Part shown: piece by piece, positions 53,780-64,000 of the stretch
Numbering within the stretch: position 1 is the first letter of the stretch
Layout: each line of letters starts with the position of its first letter
Origin: Daphnia pulex
Taxonomy: Eukaryota > Arthropoda > Branchiopoda > Diplostraca > Daphniidae
Length of the DNA stretch: 64,000 bases
Reading direction: 5' to 3'
Assembly (NCBI RefSeq): GCF_021134715.1
Contig: NC_060024.1
Coordinates: 5,704,001 to 5,768,000 of the forward strand
Translations under genes and position numbers: made by a program
The notes under the pieces: generated by a model
The model's input: only the letters and a program-made list of their open reading frames with translations
Databases searched by the model: none
Told to the model about the DNA's origin: nothing

Positions 53780-54832
53780 CAGTAAATGCCTCCCATGCCC
53801 ACATCAAAATTAGCCAAAGACAAGCGCTTCCGGCGTGTCGATTTTAATGCGGATTGGGAAGCAACGAAAAAGGTATGTTTTCAGGAGAAATGTAGACAAA
53901 AAGAAGCACGCTATAGCATCGTGAAAGTTATAGCATGATGCCGTGGTGTATACTGGGAACAAAAAAACTAATGGAGGTCATAGCACGAATGCTGCTGCTG
54001 GGAACACACGAAGCATGATGATATTATGCTCTGAGGAGCTTCTATTGATGACAGCACATGCTTGTGACGAAGACTAGTAGGCCTATATAATACCTTATTT
54101 AAAGCTTGCCTTTTTTCACGTCATACAAAGAGCTGTGGATGATTTTTATTTTCTGTTATTTACAAGGGGATCGGTATAGGCCTAGTGCTGTATGGTCTGC
54201 CAAAGTCGTAACGTTTGGTGACGCAGACTTCAATTATATTAACTGTTGGATCAGCTCGTCATTTCCCCATTGACTTAGAAGAATCATAGGCTACCTTAAT
54301 TAACACAGTAAATGCCCCCATCAAATTAGCCAAAGACAAGCGCTGCCGGCGTGTCGATTTTAATGCGATTGTGAAATATCCGCGGGAAGCAACGAAAAGG
54401 TGTTGTTTTCAGGAAACAAAAGAAGCACGCTTATAGCATATCGTGAAAGTTATAGCATGATGATGTAAACCAGCCGTGGTGTATGTGAAAACGAAAACAA
54501 ATTGAGGTCATAGCACGAATGCTGCTGGGAAAACATCACGAAACATGATGATATTGCTTCTCTGAGGAGCTTCTATATCGATTATGCCTGCATATGACGA
54601 AAACCACAGTGAATAATTCCTTATATAGCACGACGGGATATAGCATGACGGGACAAAAAGAGCTTTCGTATGAATATTATTATTTCTGTTATTTATATAA
54701 GGGGATCGGTAGTGTATGGTCTGCCAAAGTCGTAACGTTTGGAGACGCAGACTTCAATCATGTTGACTGATTGATCAACTCGTCATTTCCCCATTGACCT
54801 AGAAGAATCATACTTCATTGATTAACACGACA
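53780..54832. repeat. Tandem segmental duplication (~526-bp units)
   Basis: Unit 1 (53780–54306) and unit 2 (54307–54832) share AGTAAATGCC, TTAGCCAAAGACAAGCGCT, CGGCGTGTCGATTTTAATGC, AGTTATAGCATGATG, GGTCTGCCAAAGTCGTAACG and CGTCATTTCCCCATTGAC in the same order. Small indels separate them. No open frame survives in both, so the duplicated sequence is probably non-coding or decayed. Confidence 0.85.
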
Positions 54833-56104
54833 GGTTATGGAACTTTCGACGAGATTATCGTGGCTGATATTTCAGCAATCTTTCAACTGCGTTGACAGAT
54901 TTTGTCCTATCCCGCTGCTCTGCAACGTCAAATTTGAAATTTGATTTGTGCAACACAGATTCACGCTCATTAATCATTTCTCTTTTTTACTCGTGGTTTA
55001 CTCTTTACGCGAAACATTAAACTGTTATCTATGCGGTTTTGTCGCATGTCCTATAGTATTTTTCCTTGTCACGCCCCAGGAGAGTGGGAGCGACCGCGGG
55101 GCGACGTATTGCCTACAGCGCACTTGTAACGTATAGCCTACGAGCAAGTCATTGTTAAAACAATGATCTGCGATGGGAAAGCGCCAAAGCGGACATCACG
55201 GATTCATTTTCTTACTTCTTACGCGATAAAATATCCAAGTAAAACATTCCATGTAGTATATGGGAAACTTTTTTTTTCGGCAAGGTTGTTTTAAAAATGT
55301 AGCCTAATAGGGTCCATGTCACATCTAGCCTATATAGCCTACAGCAGCTCCCACTTACCCTCTGAAAACTGAAACCCCGAGTAGCCCCGAGTTGAACTTC
55401 ACATTGCCTGTCTCATCAACTTCTTTTCAAACAGGAAGTTATATCTATAGGGAAAGGAGAGCAATATAGGCTACAAAGTTTAAACTGCGCTCACCCTTTA
55501 TAAAAGTTGATTCCGTATTTTTTCAAAGGAGTCCATGCATTCGTTATCGGGCAGTGAAGTCACGCAGAAAGAGTTTTAAAATGGATTCAATTCAATTTTT
55601 GCCAACGATGGCTGTTAAATCGGTAACAACAGCAGCAAGAATAAAGGACAGCCGGCTCGAATAATTGGTGGCGATACACAGCCAAAAAGACATTAGTTAT
55701 ATATTATAGCCTTTTAAATTATTCGTTCGACGACAATATATAATGATCTGATGTTGGACTATGAAGCTTAGATGGTTGCTGGCCATGTTGGCCCGGTAAG
55801 TCGTGCTTTCAAATTAGTTTTCTTTTCTCAATTATTAGATTAGTTATTATATTTTGCATTGTACAACTGGTGTCGTTTGTCGTTTTATTTATTCCCTTGT
55901 CGATGCTGTAATTGCTGTATTACGACAAAAGGGATCGTCGCGTTGCTGCCAAACTTATGCTGCTGCTGGTGCGCTGCCTCCTCCGAGAAAGCCTATTCTA
56001 CTATTTAAAATTACTAGTTCGGTGACCATCCAGCAACAGCCGTTTCCGAGATTCTCAAATTACATTGTTTTTTATTATTTTTACTTTAGGTTAACCTGGA
56101 CCTA
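54833..56104. other. Spacer with no supported gene
   Basis: Mixed AT-rich DNA. Several short frames exist without recognisable motifs. Confidence 0.4.
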
Positions 56105-56161
56105 GCATCTGGTTTTAACATCTGGTTTTAACTTCCAAATTTTGAAGTTAAAACCAGATGC
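56105..56161. repeat. Hairpin with duplicated left arm
   Basis: GCATCTGGTTTTAAC is followed by a second CATCTGGTTTTAACTTC and then, across a 7-base loop, by the reverse complement GAAGTTAAAACCAGATGC. Confidence 0.9.
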
Positions 56162-57110
56162 TGGCAGAAAACCATGGGCTATATTTCATTGAATTTTTTG
56201 AAAAAAGGGCCGTCTTGAACAAAGTTTCCGCAGCATGCATGCTGGTTCCCACCGTTCGTCCATTTCCAGTCATTTTCTCAGTCGTGAGTACGTGAGCAAT
56301 TTTTCATCAAATTATGTACGCTTGAATTATTGACGATAGCTTATTGATGTGGTAAAAATATTTTAATGCTCCCCCCCCCTTTTTTTTAGTCTTACTGTCT
56401 TGCAATGTGATTCGTGCAGGCATGCATTTAACCTCTATAGATATGCCAGCCAACTGATGGCAAAGAGAAACACCGAGAGAAACACCATTGGATGCTGTTC
56501 CAGCGCACTATATATACCCGAAGCAAGATGAAAATAGTTAAATCGTGCCAGCTTATACAATATTTGAGGCATTATAACCAACCTACTCGGTTGTCCACCC
56601 CAAAAACTCAAAAAAGAAAGAGGAAATTGAAGCAGCGATCTCCGTCAATCGTGAAAAATTTTATATCAACGTTGATAGACGATAACAGCATCATCATCAT
56701 CATACAGCAGAAAATTTGTTATATTTATGCCAAAAAGGGTTATACTATATTGCCGTTAATTATACAGATGGTCGAAGCACCGTGTAAAATATTGTAGATA
56801 AATATTAAATATGCCTTTATCCTTGAGATTTCTTATACCATTTTCTGTCCCCAATAAAATAAAACAAAACATCTGAAATTTGCATCAGTTCAAATTGAAG
56901 CAGCATACGCGAGCATATACGTTGGATCAATAAAATTTTGCATTTATACCTTGTGTTTTTACTGATTCGGAAGCTAACAAGTCACATATGAACAGCACTT
57001 GGAATAACAGGAAATTCAAATCGGTCGCATTGCGAATAATATAGCTATACATATATTTAGACCATTGCACAATTTTAACCATTGAAATAACCGGAAATAA
57101 CGATTTAATA

Positions 57111-57198
57111 CAGTACTATAGTACTGTACTATAGTACTGCCTATAGTACTGTACGCCTATAGTACAGTACTACAGTGCCTATAGTACTGCCTATAGGC
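57111..57198. repeat. Cluster of CTATAGTACTG palindromic units
   Basis: At least six interleaved copies of CTATAGTACT or AGTACTATAG, with CCTATAGG words, in both orientations. The cluster could fold extensively. It lies about 130 bp from the tRNA gene, beyond its 3' end. Confidence 0.85.
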
Positions 57199-57326
57199 AT
57201 TATATATATTAACTATAGGAACCAAATAATTGAATGTCGTAAATATACGAAAACTATAACGTTCATCTAGGGGGAAATATTTAAAATAGTCAAACGTTTT
57301 CTTTATAAAAATAATCACAAAATGTT

Positions 57327-57400
57327 TGGCTCGTAAGAGGATCGAACTCATGACCTCCGCGTTATTAGCACGGCGCTCTAACCAACTGAGCTAACAAGCC
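57327..57400 (-). tRNA. tRNA-Ile (anticodon AAT)
   Basis: The 74-nt minus-strand sequence folds as a cloverleaf. The acceptor stem GGCTTGT pairs with ACGAGCC (one G–U). The D arm is GCTCAGTTGGTTAGAGC, the anticodon stem CCGTG/CGCGG, the anticodon loop CTAATAA (anticodon at 57364–57366), and the T loop TTCGATC. The T stem has one T–T mismatch and the discriminator is A, with no encoded CCA. A T-rich tract about 10 bp downstream may end pol III transcription. Isoleucine identity follows from the AAT anticodon and close likeness to eukaryotic tRNA-Ile(AAT). Confidence 0.9.
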
Positions 57401-58960
57401 GATGAAATTGATGTTTGAGATATTGGTGCGTATAATTAACGTTTCATGAAATGATGAATGAAATTATTTCCTTTTCGCTCCAGAAAACGCTTTGCATTTT
57501 TCTTTCCTCTCGCTCAGCCCATGCAAGATTCTGGTTTCCTCAGTTCATTTGCCCCTGCTGGGACCTGGATATACTAAAGGCAGAAAGTTGCACATGTTTT
57601 TAGAGTGTAGGCCTATAGGTAAATTTCAAAGGGCGGGTATATTCTGCAACAGGGAGTTTTGCACTCATGGGAATTTAATTCATGTAGAGTTTTTTAAAAG
57701 ATTTTTTTTGCTGCTGTCCCAAGAGGTAAAACCCCAGGAAAGAAAACACTCGCGCACACTCTTTTAACTTCTAGTATAAATATCGCCAACCGAAAACAAC
57801 AAATAAGGCTGTGGATTGGTATTCACACACTGGCCTTTTTATTTCTATTGACGTGCTGGAAAGCTCGTTTATTATACGCAGTCTCTTGTGAGGTGTCATG
57901 GGAAAAGAGTAGGCCTATAGACTACATATGGAACAAAAAAACATTCTTTCACATATATCTATATGTATAAAAGAGGAAAGCCCAGATACCGAGTCAATTG
58001 AAAGAACATTTTAAAAAAAGACGATATCTACGCGCACCTGTGCACCAACAGTTTCATTTTCGCTCATTGTTTACGTATTTTGAAAAAGAGCCCATTTTCG
58101 ATTTCCGACATTTACGCAACGAAAATGTTCTGCTCTAAAAAACGACAGCGGCTGCAACTCTTTAGAAGTGAGAATTATAACAGCATGCCGCGTGTCTATA
58201 TAAGGAGAAAATGCTCACGCGCGACTCGCGTATCAACAAGAATTATAACGTAGCGATTTTTATCATTCATTCCAATTCAGAGACTATAACGTGCAATAGT
58301 CAAACATCTGACTTTATTAGCAAACATAATCACAAACATATTTAAAAAATAGTTTTTATGCTTTTTACGAATGAGCGGTTCAGACTATTCCCCTACGTGT
58401 CAAACAGCATAAAGCATTTTATTATTTTTCTTTATATGTACGCCATCATGCTGCCAGCATCTGTTTTTTTTATTCGGGTACATCGCGAGTATATGTTGGC
58501 CATTAAGGGCCAAAATTTTCAGCACAGCGGGTAGGCATAGGACCATTCCCCGCCCACAAAGCATTTATACGATAATTCTCCTACCAATAGCAACTCGACA
58601 ATTCTAGGCCTACATTTCCTTCGTTTCTGCTGAGTTGAAACGCCCCTTTCTTGCAGTTCTTAAAACATCTAAGATTTTCTTTTGGGGCATTTCGTGTTGA
58701 GCTTTCGTTAAAGTCAGATTCAGATAATTTCCTCGATACTTCTGTTTAGACATATTTAGATTGTATCGATTTGAAGTTGAGTGATTTGATTTTTTTAGTG
58801 TTTAGTAAACTTATATTCTGAAACCAGGAGAACTTGCTTTCCCCTAAAATTTTTGCTATTAAAATTTTAGGTTCAAGCAAACTTCAAACTGGTTTCAAAA
58901 AGTTTATCAAACGTAAATCAAGTTGATTGAATTTTCTAAATGTTGAAGTTAACAGAATTT
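57401..58960. other. Spacer between the tRNA gene and the minus-strand retroelement
   Basis: No gene is supported. The frame at 57492–57767 shows no motif. Confidence 0.4.
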
Positions 58961-59075
58961 TGTAACGACGACCCCATCTCGCGGGGATTGGGCCGCACAT
59001 ATATTACGAGCGAATGAATGATACTCGGGGCTACCCACAACTGCTTAATGTGTTCGTGATTTCTAGACTAAGAGT
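58961..59075 (-). repeat. LTR-end-like direct repeat, copy 1
   Basis: This 115-bp block is an imperfect match to 62733–62846. Both start TGTAACGAC on the plus strand and end (C/G)TAAGAGT, sharing CGAATGAATGA/AAATGAATGA and CTACCCACAA/CCACCCACAA. Read on the minus strand both end in GTCGTTACA or GGTCGTTACA, the form of an LTR 3' terminus. Homology does not continue right of 59,075. Confidence 0.75.
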
Positions 59076-60087
59076 AAAATAGCGGAAGGATAAATCAGAC
59101 ACGGGACATACCAATAATACCGGAAGCGCTCGTGGCACACGAAAGAAGGAAGTCGAACTCAACCACTCCAAGAAGGAACACACAAATTTGGTACCAGCAA
59201 CAGACGCACGTACGCACACGACACGGCAAACACAGATGCGTACACAAGCACTGACACGGAAGTGAAGATAAAAGAATGAAAAGAACGGACTTGTAATCAG
59301 CACTTAAACTTGGTTTACTCAAGAAAGGAAAGATTAGGAAGCAAACGTTGATTTTTGTGCTATTCTGTATCTGTATATTCAAATTTATGTCATTCCAGGG
59401 CACTCTAATTTGCTTGATATTTGGGAGAAAGAAAATTAGATTATTATCCGTCGTGTGGAGAAAAAATCTTAACTTGGGTTTTAATTAATACTGGGATAAA
59501 AGGGGGCTGGAAGAAAAAAGAAGAGGTCATTTGAGGTGGTTGGCGACAAGTTCCTGAGGGCACGGTGTATGGAGGGGCACGGAAATCGGCAACTGGCCTG
59601 TATTTTTTATAGGGAAGAGGAATTCCATGTTTTTGGGATATCCCATTTTCCAGCTGGGGAACCTCCACTGTTGGAGAATCCCATTCTGTTATTTTTATTT
59701 ATTTCTTATTCTATTATTTCCATTTTTTCCCATTGTTACTTTTTTACTCTATTTTCTTTTCGGTTATTTATTTTATTATTCAGTTTAATTTTAAGAGATT
59801 GCCATTAAAGAAAAATGCCTGATTTTATTTCATTTTTGTATTTTTTCTACTGGAGAACTACCTCGGAAAATTAGGGATTTTCAAAGAGGGGTAGGAGAGG
59901 TGTGAGGGGGAAGGGCGTGGAGATGAAAGGCGCAGGGAAGGAAAAGGGAAAGGAAGACAAGAGAGAGGGACAGAAAACGCGACATTGTAAACACATATGC
60001 TTCATGAGGATAGCACAAACACATATATAAAAAAAAACGTGACGCAAAATTCGGCCGATATAAGCTATGGGGGGAGGGGGGGGGGGG
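59076..60087. other. Internal or 3' region of the minus-strand element
   Basis: No convincing gene. A G-rich run lies at about 60,068–60,088, and purine-rich DNA at 59,880–59,990. Frames at 59444–59668 (minus) and 59536–59808 (plus) overlap and neither has a motif. Confidence 0.4.
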
Positions 60088-60579
60088 TTAAGAAATATAT
60101 TTTTGTTGACCGGCTGCTGCTGTTGAGGGTCTGCCGATAGTACTCCAATCGAAATCTGGATTCGCGACGTGCGGGCTCGCTTGTTCTTCTTCCGGATCTG
60201 ATGGCGGCCAATCCCAGTTTTTGGGTGGTGGGGAAGGCATCCGCCGATTTAGTGGGTCGATGTCGAAGATGCCCTCCAATATTTCCCTTGCGAAGCTCCA
60301 GTATTGGAGTTCGATGACGTGCTGAAGTTTCCTTGACAGGTTCAGCGTCCGCATGTTCTTCACCTCTTCCGTCTGCCGTGCCAGGGCGTCCTTGTGTCTC
60401 TCTCCCGGCTGGATGATGATAGACGTCGCTTTCGGGTATGTGGAGTAGAAATCTCGGACATACGGTTTTTGGCAGTCCTCCGCTGATGATGACGGACGTT
60501 GCTCCAGGATGCGCAGAGTAAAAGTCCCGGATGTACGGCTTTTTGGAGTTTTCCACCGACAATTCAAAGGGCAGTTCAA
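60088..60579 (-). pseudogene. Retroelement ORF remnant with internal frame-breaking duplication
   Basis: The minus frame to 60088 encodes QKPYVRDFYSTYPKATSIII followed by an acidic, Pro-rich tail (LNRRMPSPPPKNWDWPPSDPEEEQ). An overlapping frame starting at 60562 encodes KKPYIRDFYSAHPGATSVII, a second copy of the same peptide. The DNA shows a direct duplication whose units start at 60,412 and 60,485. The 73-bp offset puts the two copies in different frames. No known domain is recognised. It lies just downstream of the retropepsin-like remnant. Confidence 0.5.
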
Positions 60580-60628
60580 CTTCTCGTCCGTCGGGATTCC
60601 TTCAATAGAAAATAATGTGGTTACTTAT

Positions 60629-61466
60629 TCAATGTGAATCCGTTTTCATCATCCTCTCGCCTACAAGTTGTTGGATGCCGATCTGGATGATGCTGGCGTC
60701 ATAGGACAAACGGCGAACTTGGTCCAAGTTTCGTCTTGCTGCTTTCGCGGTTTCTCGAAGACGTGATAGTGTTCGCCGGAGCTCTTTTAGGTGCCCCGGC
60801 AGGCTGTCTTCAACTTCGAAAGGGCCCTCGTGATGACGCTTGGAATCTTTTTCCTCGCTTTTATTCCTTCTTGATTTCTTTTTACTGATTGCGGGTCCAC
60901 GATGTCGCAGCTGCCTGAATTTTGCATGATTTCTTCTACCTCCTGGTCGGTTGTATACGCCAACCGCCTCTTCATCCGTGTTGGAGGAAGCGCGGGCCCT
61001 TGGGTAGGCTCCTCCTCTACTCCGCGCTCGTCCGGCGATGCAGGTGAGGTGTGCATCAATGATTGATGCAGCTGTCTCCAATCGCTGATGATTTTTTCGG
61101 CAATTATCTCGACTTCTACGTCGATAATTTCGGTTCTGTTGCGCGGTTGGTCTGTTTGTCGTTGACGATGACTTCTCGTATACAGATGAATGCTGATTTG
61201 TATGCTGGAGGATTTGGTTGAATTGTTTACCGTCATTTTTGTAAGAAATTCGCCTGCTGGCAGTGTTTAATCGGAATTCAAGATTTGTTATAAAATCCAT
61301 TCCTAAAATGCAGCTAACTGCTAAGTTAGGTACTACGTGGAAATTGTTTTTAACTAGATTGTCGTCCACTGAGTGTAATTTCACTTTTAGCTCTACTGTT
61401 TTTAGTTTTGCCATAGGATCTCCACATGCTGTTATCAAGTTGAGGTTGTCTGTGGCACGTTCACCA
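60629..61466 (-). pseudogene. Retropepsin C-terminal half plus basic/coiled-coil region (truncated)
   Basis: On the minus strand the sequence reads LITACGDPMAKLKTVELKV, then FHVVPNLAVSCILGMDFITN, the second half of a Ty3/Gypsy-type retropepsin ending in the ILG.DF motif. The first half with the catalytic DTG is missing. The reading begins almost at an LTR-plus-primer-site junction (61,469). Downstream, the plausible coding text changes frame at least twice: an acidic stretch with EIIDVEVEIIAEKII lies in another frame (60787–61236), and the end near 60,629–60,790 looks like a coiled coil. No RT, RNase H or integrase motif follows. This is a deletion derivative of a larger element. Confidence 0.6.
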
Positions 61467-61468
61467 AT

Positions 61469-62013
61469 TGTAAGGGTCGTTCGAGACCTTACTTTTACTT
61501 ATATTAAATAAAAAACAAGTGATCATCAGAGGATGACGCTTATGTGTTACTGTAAAACTACAAAAACAGTACAAGCATACACTTCACAAGAGACCACAAG
61601 ATATTGTAAGGCGCTTTTTAGGGGGTTCGAAAAGGCGCGCTTACTTTGAAGAATAACTCTCGGGTTTTTAGGCCGAACTAGTTTATTGGTTACACAGCAC
61701 AGAATACAGAGGAAGTGCAATCGGGATCGAACTTACAACTGGAGCCACAAGCAGTCGAAGAGTGAGATGACTAGTCTTACTCTTGGAGGGTGCGACGGGA
61801 GTTTATATATATGTTCCCGTGCGGCCATTTTGGAATGGTGTAATTCCAAAATGGCGGGACAAAACGATCATGATTCATGAGGGGTTATTCAAGCGGGTGG
61901 GACAAACGATTATGGCTATTAATAGGAGAAGAGCCTGAAGGGGGCGTGGTTACAGACGATGCATACAGTAAACGATATACACTCTTTTGGTCAGCACTCG
62001 GGCGCGCACTACA
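61469..62013 (-). mobile_element. Putative LTR (~545 bp), minus orientation
   Basis: On the minus strand a polypurine tract AAAGAAAGGAGG (about 62,016–62,030) is followed by TGTAGTGCGCGCC at 62013. The segment ends CGACCCTTACA at 61469, followed at once by ATTGGTGAACGTGCC, a primer-binding-site-like sequence. A TATATATAAAC box lies near 61,803–61,813. TGTA…TACA ends and TATA placement fit an LTR. No second copy occurs in the window. Confidence 0.6.
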
Positions 62014-62281
62014 TACCTCCTTTCTTTGAAAGGACACGTCCTCGTGTCTATACAAAATCAATAGAGGTTATTCCAAAGGCACGGGAATGCAGGTATGGAT
62101 TAAGAGTGTACATTTTTATTTAGACGAATTTAGATTGGTTTGATAACTAATACCAAATACAAAATACAAAGTACAAAGAACAATTTAGCGTCGGCCCGGC
62201 AGTATCTAAGGTTTTTTTTTTAAATTGACTACCGCTTTCTATGGTTTGACTACAAAAGTTGATTATTATAAGTATAATATT

Positions 62282-62714
62282 TCAGTAAAAACGCCGGAGG
62301 ATGCGCTGGCGGTCTTGCTGGTATACTGCCATTAGCCGCGCTTGCGTCTCTAAGAATTTTTCAGTTAGCTCCATCAATTCGCGTTGGACCTGCTGATGCT
62401 CTTTCAGAAAATCGGCTAGGTGGCGTGTTGTAGGCGGTCCGTACAATGAATCGTACGATGGAGGCAAATGTCGTCCGTAATGGTCAGGTGGAGGGGGACT
62501 TCCGGGGGTCTGTGGCTGGCTGTGCAAAATTACGGGGAGATACAATTGGGACAGATGAGGCAAATAAATTGTCCCCTAGTAGCGACGGGTCAGGTGATTC
62601 GGGTTTGGTAATGAGATGCTCATAAACAGGGTTTGAAAAAGAGGTGGTAGGCGTGCGGGAAATCTTAGGCTTAGCTCCGAATATTTCAGCATCAACAATT
62701 ATGAGTAAGTTCAC
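62282..62714 (-). pseudogene. Gag-like ORF remnant with PPSY motif
   Basis: Two overlapping minus frames (62484–62714 and 62282–62563) probably belong to one reading with a shift. The first starts 20 bp after an LTR-end/primer-site junction (62,733), where a gag gene should begin. The second has a Pro-rich part with HLPPSYDSLYG, which contains a PPxY late-domain-type motif. A helical segment follows (HLADFLKEHQQVQREL, LMELTEKFLETQARL), and the ORF ends near 62,282. A Gag fragment is the likeliest reading, but no capsid or knuckle domain is visible. Confidence 0.4.
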
Positions 62715-62732
62715 AAATCGCTGCCACCATTA

Positions 62733-62846
62733 TGTAACGACCACTCCATCTCGGAGATCGGGTCGCACAAATATCACACGAGTAAATGAATGAAAATCGG
62801 GCCACCCACAATTGCTGAATGTATTCGGGATTACTAGGCTAAGAGT
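62733..62846 (-). repeat. LTR-end-like direct repeat, copy 2
   Basis: Matches 58961–59075 with small indels. On the minus strand its end GGTCGTTACA is followed by TAATGGTGGCAGCG, a typical primer-binding-site layout. The left neighbour is therefore an internal region, and the right neighbour should be the rest of the LTR, yet ankyrin ORF sequence ends at 62,861. The LTR is therefore truncated or chimeric here. Confidence 0.75.
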
Positions 62847-62860
62847 GCCTATTAGGCGTT

Positions 62861-63992
62861 TTAAATGCCGTATTTTGAGACCTGGTGCACGTCGTCTAGG
62901 CGTGACATTTCGGTTCTTGCAGAATATATATTTTCGTTGACCTTTCTTGGCGGAATAGGGATATGCTTAATTGGTGGTCCTTCTTTTAGGTCTGGCATAT
63001 CATCGTAGTTTCCATTTTGGGAGGTCTCGTCCGATATTATGCTCATGATTGCGATCGCTTTTTTGACCCTGTGAGAATTATTAAAATAAAATCTAGTGTC
63101 GAGTGTTTTATAGACCTTTTTCCTATTCTCACGATTGTAGAGGCGTAAATATTGGTAGACGACATTCCTGCCATCACTTTCAGCGGCCATGATTGGAGTT
63201 TCGGTTTTCCGATTTCCAAGTTCCAGGTGGGCTCCGTGAAAAATCAATACCCTTAACGTGGGTATATCGTTCACGAAATGCGCGGGCGTGTTTCCGTTAT
63301 TGTCCTATAGGTTTACTTGTGCTCCGTTGTACAGTAGAATGTCGGCAATTTCATGTCGTTTTTTCCACTGCCAGATGGATATAAGATAGCGATTTATGCA
63401 CTTTTGTGTTGACAATGTGCTGAAATCTATCTAGCTCTACTAGTTCCCGTATGGTGTCGATGTCGTTTCTCCTTATAGCCACTGAAATGGGGCAGCTGTA
63501 TTTTCGGTTGATCAGAAATGACTCGACTTTTGGGTTTTGGCTGAGGATGTAATTGATACAATTCCTAGCCTGATGGCTTATTGCCAAAGTCAAAGGAAAT
63601 TCCTGGTTTACCAGATCGTGTTCTAACAGGTTTATCTTGTAAATATGGACGAACCGTATACTATTTACGTCATCCCGTGAGATGAGTATTTCCGTGATGG
63701 TTCTAGCCAATCGATCTCCGCCGTAGATTGTGGCGCCCTTGTAGATCAAGTCTTCGAAAATATTAATCCGCTGTAATCGTACCGCGGTCACTAGCGCTGT
63801 TTCATTCTTCGAGTTACTTTTTTCGACGGCTGCATCGTGTTCTAGGAGGATCTTGAAACATTTATACGAATTATGTTTGATAGCTACCAGAAGAGGTGTT
63901 TTTTGTCGATAGGTGTTCTCAATACCCTCTGGGTGTCGCGTTAGCCAATACTTCAACTCGGTGTGACTGTGATGATGTGTCACAGGAGTCAA
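62861..63992 (-). pseudogene. Second ankyrin-repeat ORF, frameshifted and with a stop (reaches the right edge)
   Basis: On the minus strand a 213-codon frame (63992–63351) contains ankyrin-like units: QKTPLLVAIKHNSYKCFKIL, NETALVTAVRLQRINIFEDL, FPLTLAISHQARNCINYIL and CPISVAIRRNDIDTIREL. It runs into a TGA, while the repeat text (HEIADILLYNGAQVNL) continues in a new frame from about 63,365. That frame meets a TAG at 63305–63307 and then resumes (GNTPAHFVND, ETPIMAAESDGRN) to 62861. The C-terminal tail (IPIPPRKVNENIYSA) has no repeat. At least one indel and one nonsense change make it a pseudogene as sequenced. The start may lie beyond the edge. The layout parallels the plus-strand ankyrin ORF at 43,748–45,000, but the proteins are only distantly alike. 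Confidence 0.7.
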
Positions 63993-64000
63993 ACCCGAGA

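Noticed and set aside
60065..60562. 165-codon minus frame beginning with the RDFYS peptide
   Set aside because: After the first ~25 residues it leaves the plausible coding frame and becomes Arg/Pro-rich noise. Only the start is meaningful, as a duplicated peptide.

Overview
The window is eukaryotic nuclear DNA. Genes have many short GT–AG introns, the non-coding DNA is AT-rich, and the protein families are animal ones. A fly Beadex-like LMO pair, a POD1/coronin-7 gene, an arthropod-type serine protease homologue and several LTR-retroelement remnants point to an arthropod. Intron size and overall style fit a branchiopod crustacean such as Daphnia. The organism is an inference; nothing here proves the species. 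All gene models below were built by eye from splice signals and reading-phase continuity.

Left third (1–27,600). An FKBP4/5-type immunophilin gene runs off the left edge on the minus strand. It is followed by two minus-strand LIM-only (LMO, Beadex type) genes in tandem, at 1,617–2,918 and 8,810–11,006. About 16.6 kb upstream of the second LMO gene has no convincing gene and is full of short tandem runs and simple repeats.

Middle (27,600–42,000). UFM1 lies on the plus strand. Its second intron contains a complete, intronless, same-strand 372-codon gene that I read as FANCF, the Fanconi anaemia core-complex adaptor. UFM1 converges on a 22-exon coronin-7/POD1 gene on the minus strand. Next come a short hAT-type non-autonomous transposon with a perfect 8-bp target duplication, and a serine protease homologue. 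That homologue has lost all three catalytic residues and carries a Thr/Lys-rich insertion inside the protease fold.

Right third (42,000–64,000). This is accessory, transposon-dominated DNA. Two separate places carry a broken ankyrin-repeat ORF next to retropepsin-like coding sequence and LTRs: 43.7–49.3 kb on plus and 58.9–64.0 kb on minus. No reverse transcriptase or integrase was seen. In the plus-strand locus two related retropepsin-like/zinc-knuckle units are separated by one complete LTR. The same region holds a 275-bp fold-back element, a ~525-bp tandem duplication, several perfect small palindromes and a tRNA-Ile(AAT) gene. An eight-base palindrome, TAGGCCTA, recurs across the window far more often than expected.

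The strongest points of interest are FANCF inside UFM1, the ankyrin/retropepsin-like element family, and the mucin-like serine protease homologue.
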